From Lachnospiraceae bacterium UBA3772 (GTDB taxonomy: Bacteria > Bacillota > Clostridia > Lachnospirales > Lachnospiraceae), in assembly GCA_002371025.1 (NCBI GenBank), contig DFFQ01000201.1, positions 642 to 14,176 of the forward strand: DNA of 13,535 nt, written 5' to 3'. Shown piece by piece: positions 7,283 through 13,354 of this stretch. Every line of letters starts with the position of its first letter. Position 1 is the stretch's first letter. Under the pieces are notes generated by a model. That model was not told where the DNA came from and searched no databases. It was given only the letters and a program-made list of their open reading frames with translations. Both the position numbers and the translations under genes were made by a program.

Positions 7283-7915
7283 ATGAATAAAGATAAACTG
7301 CCTTTCTATGAAAGAAAGATTTCATTTGTAATAATGAAGATTGCATATATATTAGGAGCTGTCCTGATAATAATATCTCCATTTTTAAAATGGAAAACGC
7401 TTACTTTTAAAACTGATAAATATGTAAAGGGTAGTTTTTCATTTTTTATTTGTGTAAAAAGAGGACTAAGTAGTTTAAAACATGGTTTTAATTTTTATAA
7501 GATAGTGCCTTTATTTCTATGTCTGATGCTTATTATAACGGGCCTTTATATGCTTTATGTGGCGCTTAGAGACATAGATATAATTAAAAGGCCGGAAGAT
7601 AGTTCCTTTTTTCTTGATGTATTTATAAAAAAGTATAAATTTATATCAAGGCTGATGGTGCTTCCATTGGTGATACTTGAATTGATATTATGCGTAAAAA
7701 CTAAAATGTATAGTATTCAGTTCGGCGAATATAAGGAAATGTATAATACATATAAATCCATAATAGTATTAGCCGAACAGCAGACAGGATATAAAAGCAG
7801 TATGAAAGTAAAGATTTATACACCATTTAGTTTTTATCTCATAATAATAGGACTGATACTTTTCATCGGAGGATTTGCTTTTAAATATATCCTTGATACA
7901 TTAAATGAAGATTAA
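7283..7915 (+). CDS. Four-helix membrane protein of unknown function
   Basis: This 210-residue protein is not one I recognise. It has four predicted membrane segments at about 13-34, 74-94, 120-138 and 182-203. The first helix ends in SPFLKWK, followed by a polar loop of about 35 residues. The loop between helices 3 and 4 (about 139-181) is also polar. Helix 4 has the pattern IIIGLILFIGGF. This order, with Pro and Trp at the end of helix 1 and polar loops after helices 1 and 3, resembles the membrane part of the repeat protein at 240-938. The start at 7283 is 4 nt after the stop of the nucleotidyltransferase, with AGAGGGG (7264-7270) in the end of that gene as its likely ribosome binding site. 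An in-frame ATG at 7247 would overlap the upstream gene and has no such site. The two genes are probably co-transcribed, but nothing shows that the proteins act together. Confidence 0.8.
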   Translation: MNKDKLPFYERKISFVIMKIAYILGAVLIIISPFLKWKTLTFKTDKYVKGSFSFFICVKRGLSSLKHGFNFYKIVPLFLCLMLIITGLYMLYVALRDIDIIKRPEDSSFFLDVFIKKYKFISRLMVLPLVILELILCVKTKMYSIQFGEYKEMYNTYKSIIVLAEQQTGYKSSMKVKIYTPFSFYLIIIGLILFIGGFAFKYILDTLNED

Positions 7916-7951
7916 AAAAACAGGTGGCACTGCTGTGTCACCTGTTTTTTT
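7914..7951. terminator. Bidirectional terminator overlapping two stop codons
   Basis: A7 (7914-7920), then a 10-bp stem of CAGGTGGCAC (7921-7930) with GTGTCACCTG (7935-7944), one G-U pair and a TGCT loop, then T7 (7945-7951). The first two A bases are part of the TAA of the membrane protein gene, and T7950-T7951 are part of the aroA stop codon on the other strand. It can end both convergent operons. Confidence 0.95.
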
Positions 7952-9293
7952 ATAGATACATAAGAGATGTAAAATGTTTATAAAAATCTGGGTAGGATTT
8001 TCTTATGGCATAAGGGTCAGTTATTGTTACAGGGCCATCTGCCCTGATGGAAGCTATGGCAGAAGACATTGCCATACGATGATCATTAAAAGAATCATTT
8101 GAAGTCTCTTTAAAACTAGGAGATCCAGTGATATATAAGATATCATCTTTTTCTTCAATGTTTATTCCAAAATTTATAAGCATGGTTTTTATTGCTTCAA
8201 CTCTATCACTTTCTTTAATGCGAAGTCTTTCGTAGTTGATTATCTTTGTTGTTCCGTTTGCAGAAGCTGCGCATACTGAAAGTATAGGAATAAGATCTGG
8301 TATATCATGTGCATCGATAAAGGTTGCTTTTAAATCTTTAGGTGTGACTGTTATGTCGCAAAGCCCGTTTTGATTTTCAGTTATTTCAATACCAGCTCCA
8401 AAATCACGTAAGATATCAAGTACTTTCTTATCTCCCTGATCACTGTTAAGTGAAAGATCTGTAACAGTTACACTTTCCTTAGATATTGCTCCGGCACAAA
8501 GGAAAAATGCAGCATTACTCCAATCACCTTCAACTTTTGTAACAGGAGATGAAGGATTATAGATCTGATTTCCCGGAATAATGAATTCTCCAGGTGTATT
8601 TTCTATTACTTTTATGTTATATGAAGCAAGCACCGATAAAGTAATATTGATATAAGGACGTGAAGATATTTCACCGGTAACTAAAATTTTACTATCACCC
8701 TTAAGTAATGGAAGAGCAAATAATAAGCCAGTGATATACTGGGAAGATATATTACCAGGGATGATATAAGTTCCTGAGGTAATATGTCCCTTTGTTACTA
8801 AAGGAGATATGCCCTGTAAAGAAAGGACAGCTCCATGACTGATTAACTCTTCATAAAGCGGTGAAAGAGGACGGGTTGTGAGTCGGTTATGAGTTGTTAT
8901 CTCACAGTCCTTCCCAAGTGCAGTAACTATTGGAAGCATAAATCTAAGAGTAGAACCGCTTTCTCCTGCATCTAATTTACTGATGTCCTTTATATCTGAT
9001 TCTGGAGTAGAAGCAGCATCAACTATACTGTATATACCAGGAATCGGAGTAATATCCAGATGATCATTATTTTTTTTAATGATTGCCCCAAGGTTATTAA
9101 GACAGGAAATGGTAGCTTCAATGTCTTTAGAAGTCTCTTCAAGGATGAGACTTGAAGGAGAAGATGAAAGTGCAGAAGCTATGAGAAGTCTATGGGCATG
9201 GGACTTAGAGGCAATGGCTTTTACCCTGCCTCCGAAGTGAAATGAAAATGTATTTAATGTTACGCTGTTATCAGTTTTAATGATCTTTTCCAT
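7950..9293 (-). CDS. aroA: 3-phosphoshikimate 1-carboxyvinyltransferase (EPSP synthase)
   Basis: EPSP synthase joins phosphoenolpyruvate and shikimate 3-phosphate, the sixth step of the shikimate pathway to chorismate. The 447-residue protein is near the usual 430, with a short N-terminal extension. Active-site blocks are all present: SKSHAHR (29-35), DAGESGSTLRF (108-118), TTRPLSP (139-145), SSQY (183-186), GDWSNAAFF (256-264), IPDLIP (331-336, with D333 as the likely general base), RIKESDR (358-364), NDHRMAMSSA (403-412) and KSYPDF (432-437). The DAGESGS version, where E. coli has NAGTAMR, resembles clostridial sequences. It follows tyrA by 19 nt on the same strand. Its ribosome binding site is poor (only TTAGAAAA upstream), so translation may depend partly on coupling to tyrA. 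Transcription ends at 7914-7951. Confidence 0.95.
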   Translation of the reverse strand: MEKIIKTDNSVTLNTFSFHFGGRVKAIASKSHAHRLLIASALSSSPSSLILEETSKDIEATISCLNNLGAIIKKNNDHLDITPIPGIYSIVDAASTPESDIKDISKLDAGESGSTLRFMLPIVTALGKDCEITTHNRLTTRPLSPLYEELISHGAVLSLQGISPLVTKGHITSGTYIIPGNISSQYITGLLFALPLLKGDSKILVTGEISSRPYINITLSVLASYNIKVIENTPGEFIIPGNQIYNPSSPVTKVEGDWSNAAFFLCAGAISKESVTVTDLSLNSDQGDKKVLDILRDFGAGIEITENQNGLCDITVTPKDLKATFIDAHDIPDLIPILSVCAASANGTTKIINYERLRIKESDRVEAIKTMLINFGINIEEKDDILYITGSPSFKETSNDSFNDHRMAMSSAIASIRADGPVTITDPYAIRKSYPDFYKHFTSLMYL

Positions 9294-9312
9294 ATATTAT
9301 TTTTCTAAATTA

Positions 9313-10176
9313 TTATTTTCCATCAACTGTTTCTTTTGCAATCTTTCCATCATGAAGCAGCTGCCACATGGTGTCAGGATCATTATCTATTAAAGCCTGT
9401 TTATATTCTAAGAGATATTTTGTTATATAATCAATTTCTTTAATAAGATTATCTTTATTAAGCATAAAGATTTCAGTCCACATAGTTTCATTTAACCAGG
9501 CAACTCGGGTCATATCCTTATAACTTCCGGCAGAAAAACCTTTATGTGCCAGGGCTGTAGGACTTTTAATATAGGCGTTAGATACAATGTGAGCCATTTC
9601 TGATGTAAATGCGATCATTTCATCATGTCTTTCGGCTGAGCATACAGTGATCATACCAAAATCACATGGTTCTAAAATAGAAGTTATGCATTCTATAAGT
9701 TCTTTATCTTCTAAATCCTCTGGAACTATGATCATGGATGCATCTTTAAAAAGCTTTTCAGTGCTGTATTTGTAACCGGAATACTTTTTACCGGCCATTG
9801 GATGTCCGCCCACAAAGGTAAAGTTGTATTCCTTTGCAATTTTAAAACATTCATCGCAGACAACTCGCTTAAGTCCGCCAGTGTCAATTACGATGGAGTT
9901 TTCATTTATAAAAGGAGCCATTTCCTTAAGAAACTGGTTAATTGCAACAGGATATAAAGCAGGAATTATAAGATCACATTCTCCGATATTATTTTTATCA
10001 AGTTTTTTATCAAGGGTGCCTTCATTTATGGCGGTTTCAACTACTGCATCATTAAGATCGGTACCATATACAGTAAGATTTCCGTTTTCTTTAAAGGCTT
10101 TTGCAAATGAACCGCCTATAAGTCCAAGTCCTGCGATTCCTACAGTTTTAATTTTTTTCTTATTAAAATGTGACAT
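9313..10176 (-). CDS. tyrA: Prephenate dehydrogenase
   Basis: Prephenate dehydrogenase oxidises and decarboxylates prephenate to 4-hydroxyphenylpyruvate with NAD(P)+, the branch step to tyrosine. The product is 287 residues, the size of a stand-alone dehydrogenase with no fused chorismate mutase and no C-terminal ACT regulatory domain. Motifs are the Rossmann loop GIAGLGLIGGSFAKAF (13-28), VIDTGGLKR (96-104), GGHPMAGKKYSG (123-134) and HKGFSAGSYKDMTRVA (211-226). I chose the start at 10176 because GAGAGGAA lies about 6 nt upstream. The in-frame ATG at 10203 would add nine residues, lacks a ribosome binding site, and falls at or upstream of the predicted transcript start. With aroA it forms a two-gene aromatic amino acid operon. 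The leader is only about 20 nt, too short for a T-box or an attenuator, so control is more likely at the promoter (see 10226-10247). Confidence 0.93.
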   Translation of the reverse strand: MSHFNKKKIKTVGIAGLGLIGGSFAKAFKENGNLTVYGTDLNDAVVETAINEGTLDKKLDKNNIGECDLIIPALYPVAINQFLKEMAPFINENSIVIDTGGLKRVVCDECFKIAKEYNFTFVGGHPMAGKKYSGYKYSTEKLFKDASMIIVPEDLEDKELIECITSILEPCDFGMITVCSAERHDEMIAFTSEMAHIVSNAYIKSPTALAHKGFSAGSYKDMTRVAWLNETMWTEIFMLNKDNLIKEIDYITKYLLEYKQALIDNDPDTMWQLLHDGKIAKETVDGK

Positions 10177-10203
10177 TTTTATTCCTCTCTGCCGATATAT
10201 CAT

Positions 10204-10232
10204 ATTACATTATATTATAACGTAGATGTCAA
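10204..10232 (-). promoter_or_regulatory. Sigma-A promoter for tyrA-aroA
   Basis: On the minus strand a perfect TTGACA (complement of 10227-10232) is followed after 17 nt by TGTAAT (complement of 10204-10209), a 5/6 match to the -10 consensus. Transcription would start near 10197, giving a leader of about 20 nt. The -35 lies inside the left arm of the inverted repeat at 10226-10247. Confidence 0.65.
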
Positions 10233-10247
10233 AAGGACATTTGACAT
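10226..10247. promoter_or_regulatory. Candidate operator: perfect 8-bp inverted repeat
   Basis: ATGTCAAA (10226-10233) and TTTGACAT (10240-10247) form a perfect inverted repeat around a 6-bp centre. Centre-to-centre arm distance is 14 bp. The left arm contains the tyrA -35 on the minus strand. The right arm contains a second perfect TTGACA on the plus strand (10241-10246), with TGTAAT at 10266-10271 after a longer, 19-nt spacer. A dimeric repressor bound here would block the tyrA promoter. That function is inferred from position and symmetry; I cannot name the regulator. Confidence 0.5.
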
Positions 10248-10381
10248 TTTGATATACGGATTTTCTGTAATTAATATAGCTAATTTATATAGTGATACTG
10301 TAATGCGTTAATGCGCTAAAGTCAAGAGGGGTTATTTATTTTACTATTATGATCATTTGATATTTATGTCATTATAATTGA

Positions 10382-10410
10382 TTGATAAAAGATTCAGGAT
10401 GTTATAGGAT
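10382..10410 (+). promoter_or_regulatory. Probable promoter for the DUF3592-like gene pair
   Basis: TTGATA (10382-10387), a 5/6 match, and TAGGAT (10405-10410), a 4/6 match, are separated by 17 nt. The predicted start is near 10417, giving a leader of about 25 nt. The rest of the gap from 10248 to 10381 is AT-rich, holds no gene I can support, and contains only a short direct repeat, TAATGCG, twice (near 10302-10316). Confidence 0.45.
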
Positions 10411-10442
10411 ATTTAATTAGTAAAGAGAAAAGAGGAAAGAAC

Positions 10443-10847
10443 ATGATTCAGAATGTTGCTGCCGTTATCGTTATAATTGTTTTTTTGGCTGAGCTTTATT
10501 TTTCAGCAGCTGGTTCAGCTCATAGAAAGAAAAAGATAATAAAGGGATGGAATAAGACAAGTGGTGTTATCACAGCTATTGAAAAAAAGAATGACCCAAT
10601 GGCCAGAAAGAATTATACGGAGTTAACTATAGAAGGACCAGAAGGACGTACTGTCTATTCTAAGGTAAGCAGTATGTTTAACATCTATGAGATAGGTGAA
10701 GAAGTTGAATTAATGGAAAAAGACGGATATCATAAATTTGTGGGAAATGACAGAGTTGATAGGAAGGGTAAGAAGGAACAGCTGATAGGAGTATTACCTA
10801 TTCTTGGAATCATTTTAATCGCAGGTATCTTAAGTATCTTATTTTAG
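10443..10847 (+). CDS. Small membrane protein, DUF3592-like
   Basis: The 134-residue product has a membrane segment at each end (about 4-22 and 113-133) and a soluble middle of about 90 residues. The middle starts with basic residues (HRKKKIIKGWNKTSGVI) and reads as a small beta domain, with GVITAIEKK, YTELTIEGPEG, YSKVSS and the late YEIGEEVELMEKDG. This pattern of TM, W-x4-G-x-I, strands with a G-x-x-V turn, then TM resembles the DUF3592 family, whose function is unknown. The assignment is by eye and moderate. GAGG lies 7-8 nt before the ATG at 10443. The next gene follows after 10 nt, and its ribosome binding site overlaps this stop codon, so the two are translated from one transcript. Confidence 0.75.
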   Translation: MIQNVAAVIVIIVFLAELYFSAAGSAHRKKKIIKGWNKTSGVITAIEKKNDPMARKNYTELTIEGPEGRTVYSKVSSMFNIYEIGEEVELMEKDGYHKFVGNDRVDRKGKKEQLIGVLPILGIILIAGILSILF

Positions 10848-10857
10848 GGAGGAGATT

Positions 10858-11082
10858 ATGGAGAAGAATAAAGTGGTAAGAGCAAAGAAAATAAAAGGTT
10901 TAAAGGATGTAAAGAAGGCAGATAAAGTTTTTGAAGAAAAAAAATCTGTTAAGAAGCTTAGAAAATCCTATGAAAAGGCTTTAAAAAAAGCAAGTCCGGA
11001 AAGAACACTTTCTTTGATTGCAATCTTACTTACAGGACTTCTCACTGTTCTGGATTATATAGATAAAAAAAGCGATAAATAA
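10858..11082 (+). CDS. Small basic single-helix protein of unknown function
   Basis: This 74-residue protein is not one I recognise. The first 48 residues are highly charged and Lys-rich, probably helical (KKADKVFEEKKSVKKLRKSY). One membrane segment follows at about 50-66 (TLSLIAILLTGLLTVLD), then a short charged end, DYIDKKSDK. The layout is that of a C-terminally anchored protein with a basic cytoplasmic domain that could bind acidic lipids, RNA or a partner. Support for it being real is the strong ribosome binding site GGGAGGAG (10847-10854), whose first G is the last base of the upstream TAG stop, with 5 nt between GGAGG and the ATG. Tight coupling to the DUF3592-like gene suggests that the two products are made together. 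Confidence 0.7.
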   Translation: MEKNKVVRAKKIKGLKDVKKADKVFEEKKSVKKLRKSYEKALKKASPERTLSLIAILLTGLLTVLDYIDKKSDK

Positions 11083-11098
11083 TCCTGGCTGATAATGA

Positions 11099-11123
11099 AA
11101 GAATAAGGGTTTCTCTTAATCTT
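11099..11123. promoter_or_regulatory. Imperfect inverted repeat abutting the ptb -35
   Basis: AAGAATAAG (11099-11107) and CTTAATCTT (11115-11123) are inverted copies that differ only at the central base, around a 7-nt spacer. The right arm overlaps the first two bases of the ptb -35 hexamer. This could be an operator for ptb-buk. As RNA it could form a weak hairpin after the 74-residue protein gene, but no T run follows, so terminator function is unlikely. Confidence 0.4.
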
Positions 11124-11150
11124 GCAGTTTTAATTGCTGGGTGTTAAAAT
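11122..11150 (+). promoter_or_regulatory. Extended -10 promoter for ptb-buk
   Basis: TTGCAG (11122-11127) is followed after 17 nt by TAAAAT (11145-11150), a 5/6 -10 match with the extended TG-n motif just before it (TGT, 11142-11144). Transcription would start near 11157. The leader of about 73 nt can form a small hairpin, CTCTG (11183-11187)/CAGAG (11198-11202), upstream of the ribosome binding site at 11214-11220. Confidence 0.7.
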
Positions 11151-11229
11151 ATTGCTAGTTTTTCGCATTTAAGGATAATAATCTCTGTAAATAAGTGCAG
11201 AGTATATGTATAGAAAGGAATTTATTAAA

Positions 11230-12156
11230 ATGAGTAAGAGTTTTGACGAGTTAGTAGCAAAAGCCGCAGCTGTTGAAAAGAAGAAGGTTTCTGTAGCAGT
11301 TGCACAGGATGACGAAGTACTTTTAGCTGTAAAGGCAGCAAAGGAAAAGGGAATTGCAGATTCTATCCTTGTTGGTGATGCAGATGAAATTAAGAAGATC
11401 GCTGATAAAATCGGTATGAACCTTGCTGATTACGAAGTTATAGATGTTAAAGATAAGATTGAAGCAGCTCATGAAGCAGTTAAGCTGGTTCATGATGGTA
11501 AGGCTGATATGTACATGAAGGGACTTATTGATACTAAGGATTTCCTTAAGAGCGTACTTGATAAGGAAGTTGGACTTAGAAGTGGAAGACCTCTTTCACA
11601 TGTATGTGTTTTCGAGATGGAAGGTGTTGATCATCTCCTTTTCCTTTCAGACGTTGCTTTCGTTCCATATCCAACACTTGAGGATAAAGCAAATATCATT
11701 AGAAATACAGTAGAAATCTGCGAAGCCTGTGGAGTTGAAAATCCTAAGGTTGCTCCACTTGCAGCAGTTGAAGTTGTAAATCCTAAGATGCCTGAGACAG
11801 TTGAGGCTGATGAGTTACGCAAGATGAATGAGAATGGTGAAATTACAGGATGCATCGTTGATGGACCTCTTTCACTTGACCTTGCTACATGTCCAGAAGC
11901 TGCTAAGCATAAGGGAGCTACAGGACGTAAGATCGTAGGAGATGCAGATGTTCTTCTCTTCCCTAACATTCATGCAGGTAACATCCTTTACAAGGGACTT
12001 GTTCATTTCGCAAATGTTAAGAATGGTAACCTTATTACAGGTACAGCTGCTCCAGTTATTCTTACTTCACGTTCAGATTCATTTGAAGTAAAGGTTAATT
12101 CACTTGCACTTGGTGCACTTGTAGCTGATTCACTTAAGAAGAACGCTGGAAAATAA
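11230..12156 (+). CDS. ptb: Phosphate butyryltransferase
   Basis: Phosphate butyryltransferase converts butyryl-CoA and phosphate to butyryl phosphate and CoA, the step before butyrate kinase. The 308-residue product belongs to the phosphate acetyl/butyryltransferase family and is close to clostridial Ptb in length. Family blocks include YMKGLIDTKDFLKSVL (95-110), GRPLSHVCVFE (119-129), DGPLSLDLA (211-219), FPNIHAGNILYKGL (244-257) and PVILTSRSDS (275-284). The assignment to butyryl rather than acetyl substrate rests on the shorter length and the adjacent buk gene. I chose the ATG at 11230: AAAGGAA (11214-11220) is 9 nt upstream and the product then begins MSKSFDEL, as expected. The ATG at 11206 would add eight residues and place that site inside the gene. 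buk follows after 39 nt. Confidence 0.95.
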   Translation: MSKSFDELVAKAAAVEKKKVSVAVAQDDEVLLAVKAAKEKGIADSILVGDADEIKKIADKIGMNLADYEVIDVKDKIEAAHEAVKLVHDGKADMYMKGLIDTKDFLKSVLDKEVGLRSGRPLSHVCVFEMEGVDHLLFLSDVAFVPYPTLEDKANIIRNTVEICEACGVENPKVAPLAAVEVVNPKMPETVEADELRKMNENGEITGCIVDGPLSLDLATCPEAAKHKGATGRKIVGDADVLLFPNIHAGNILYKGLVHFANVKNGNLITGTAAPVILTSRSDSFEVKVNSLALGALVADSLKKNAGK

Positions 12157-12195
12157 GAAATATAAATTTAGAATAAATATTACATGGAGGGAAAT

Positions 12196-13263
12196 ATGGC
12201 AATTAAGTCACTTATTATTAACCCTGGTTCAACATCAACAAAGCTTGGTGTTTTTGAAGATGAAGAACTTATTATGGATGAAACTCTTCGTCATTCAACT
12301 GAAGAGATCGCACAGTATCCAAATATCATAGCTCAGAAGGATTTCAGAAAGAATATCATTCTTGACTTCCTTAAAGATAAGAATATTGATGTTAACTCAT
12401 TTAATGTTATCGTTGGACGTGGCGGAATCGTTAAGCCAATTCCAGGTGGTACATATGAAGTTACAGATGCACTTATCAAGGATCTTACAGAAGCAAAGCG
12501 TGGTGAACATGCTTCTAACCTTGGTGGTATCATTGCAAAAGAAATCGCTGATTCAATCGGCGTTAAGGCTTATATTGTAGATCCTGTTGCTGTTGATGAG
12601 CTTGAGCCAATCGCTCGTATTTCAGGTATTCCTGAAATTGAAAGAGGATCTATCGATCACCCACTCAACCAGAAGGCTATGGGTAGAAGATATGCCAAGG
12701 AAGTTGGCAAGAAGTATGAGGATTTAAATCTTATCATCGTTCACCTTGGTGGTGGTACATCATGCGGATGCCACGATCATGGAAAGATGGTAGATGTATT
12801 TGCTGCATTTAATGGTGATGGAGCATTTTCACCAGAGAGAGCAAATGCTGTTCCTCCACTTTCACTTGTTGAGATGTGCTTCTCAGGTAAGTATACAGAA
12901 GCTGAGATGAAGAAAAAGATCATTGGTAACGGTGGTTTCAATGCATATCTTGGAACAAATGATGCAAGAGAGATAATGAAGCGTATTGATGACGGTGATG
13001 AAAAGGCTAGCCTTGTAATGAATGCTTTTATCTATCAGCTTGCTAAAAATATCGGTGCTATGGCAGCAGTTCTTAAGGGCCATGTAGATCAGATAATTGT
13101 AACAGGCGGTATTGCTTATAACGTTAGAATTACTGATAAGATTAGTGAATATGTAAGTTTCATTGCTCCTGTAACAGTATATCCAGGAGAAGCAGAACTT
13201 CTTGCGCTTGCTCAGGGAGCTATTCGTGTTATGAATGGTGAAGAGGAAGCAAAGATTTACTAA
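12196..13263 (+). CDS. buk: Butyrate kinase
   Basis: Butyrate kinase transfers the phosphate of butyryl phosphate to ADP, giving butyrate and ATP. It belongs to the acetate kinase branch of the ASKHA superfamily. The 355-residue length is typical. Visible motifs are the N-terminal phosphate loop NPGSTSTK (9-16), VGRGGIVKPIPGGTYEV (73-89), HLGGGTSCGCHDHGKMVDV (183-201), GDGAFSPERA (207-216), the adenosine-region TGGIAYN (303-309) and PGEAELLALAQGA (330-342). The ATG at 12196 was chosen because GGAGGG (12186-12191) is 4-5 nt upstream and translation then starts MAIKSLIINPGS; the ATG at 12184 overlaps that site. With ptb it forms a complete butyryl-CoA-to-butyrate route, flanked by its own promoter and terminator. 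Confidence 0.97.
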   Translation: MAIKSLIINPGSTSTKLGVFEDEELIMDETLRHSTEEIAQYPNIIAQKDFRKNIILDFLKDKNIDVNSFNVIVGRGGIVKPIPGGTYEVTDALIKDLTEAKRGEHASNLGGIIAKEIADSIGVKAYIVDPVAVDELEPIARISGIPEIERGSIDHPLNQKAMGRRYAKEVGKKYEDLNLIIVHLGGGTSCGCHDHGKMVDVFAAFNGDGAFSPERANAVPPLSLVEMCFSGKYTEAEMKKKIIGNGGFNAYLGTNDAREIMKRIDDGDEKASLVMNAFIYQLAKNIGAMAAVLKGHVDQIIVTGGIAYNVRITDKISEYVSFIAPVTVYPGEAELLALAQGAIRVMNGEEEAKIY

Positions 13264-13278
13264 AATATGGGGATATTT

Positions 13279-13314
13279 CTGCCATGGTTTAACGACCATG
13301 GCAGTTTAATATTA
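13279..13314 (+). terminator. Terminator hairpin after buk
   Basis: CTGCCATGGT (13279-13288) and ACCATGGCAG (13295-13304) make a perfect 10-bp stem with a 6-nt loop, 15 nt after the buk stop. The following TTTAATATTATATAATTTTT is A/T-rich but has no long pure T run, so termination may be partial. The hairpin is strong and well placed. Confidence 0.75.
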
Positions 13315-13354
13315 TATAATTTTTATTATGAAATATATTTGGGAAAGGGAAACA

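Noticed and set aside
10177..10203. Longer tyrA start
   Set aside because: The ATG at 10203 would place the ribosome binding site inside the gene and lies at or before the predicted transcript start.
9824..10225. 133-codon plus-strand open frame opposite tyrA
   Set aside because: It is antisense to conserved tyrA sequence, including the Rossmann motif, and has no plausible start signal.
10204..10442. T-box, riboswitch or small RNA in the tyrA/DUF3592-like gap
   Set aside because: The tyrA leader is only about 20 nt, no T-box core or terminator/antiterminator pair is visible, and the rest of the gap is plain AT-rich sequence.
12883..13299. 138-codon minus-strand open frame opposite buk
   Set aside because: It overlaps conserved butyrate kinase motifs and the terminator hairpin, and has Cys/Asn/Ile-rich shadow composition.
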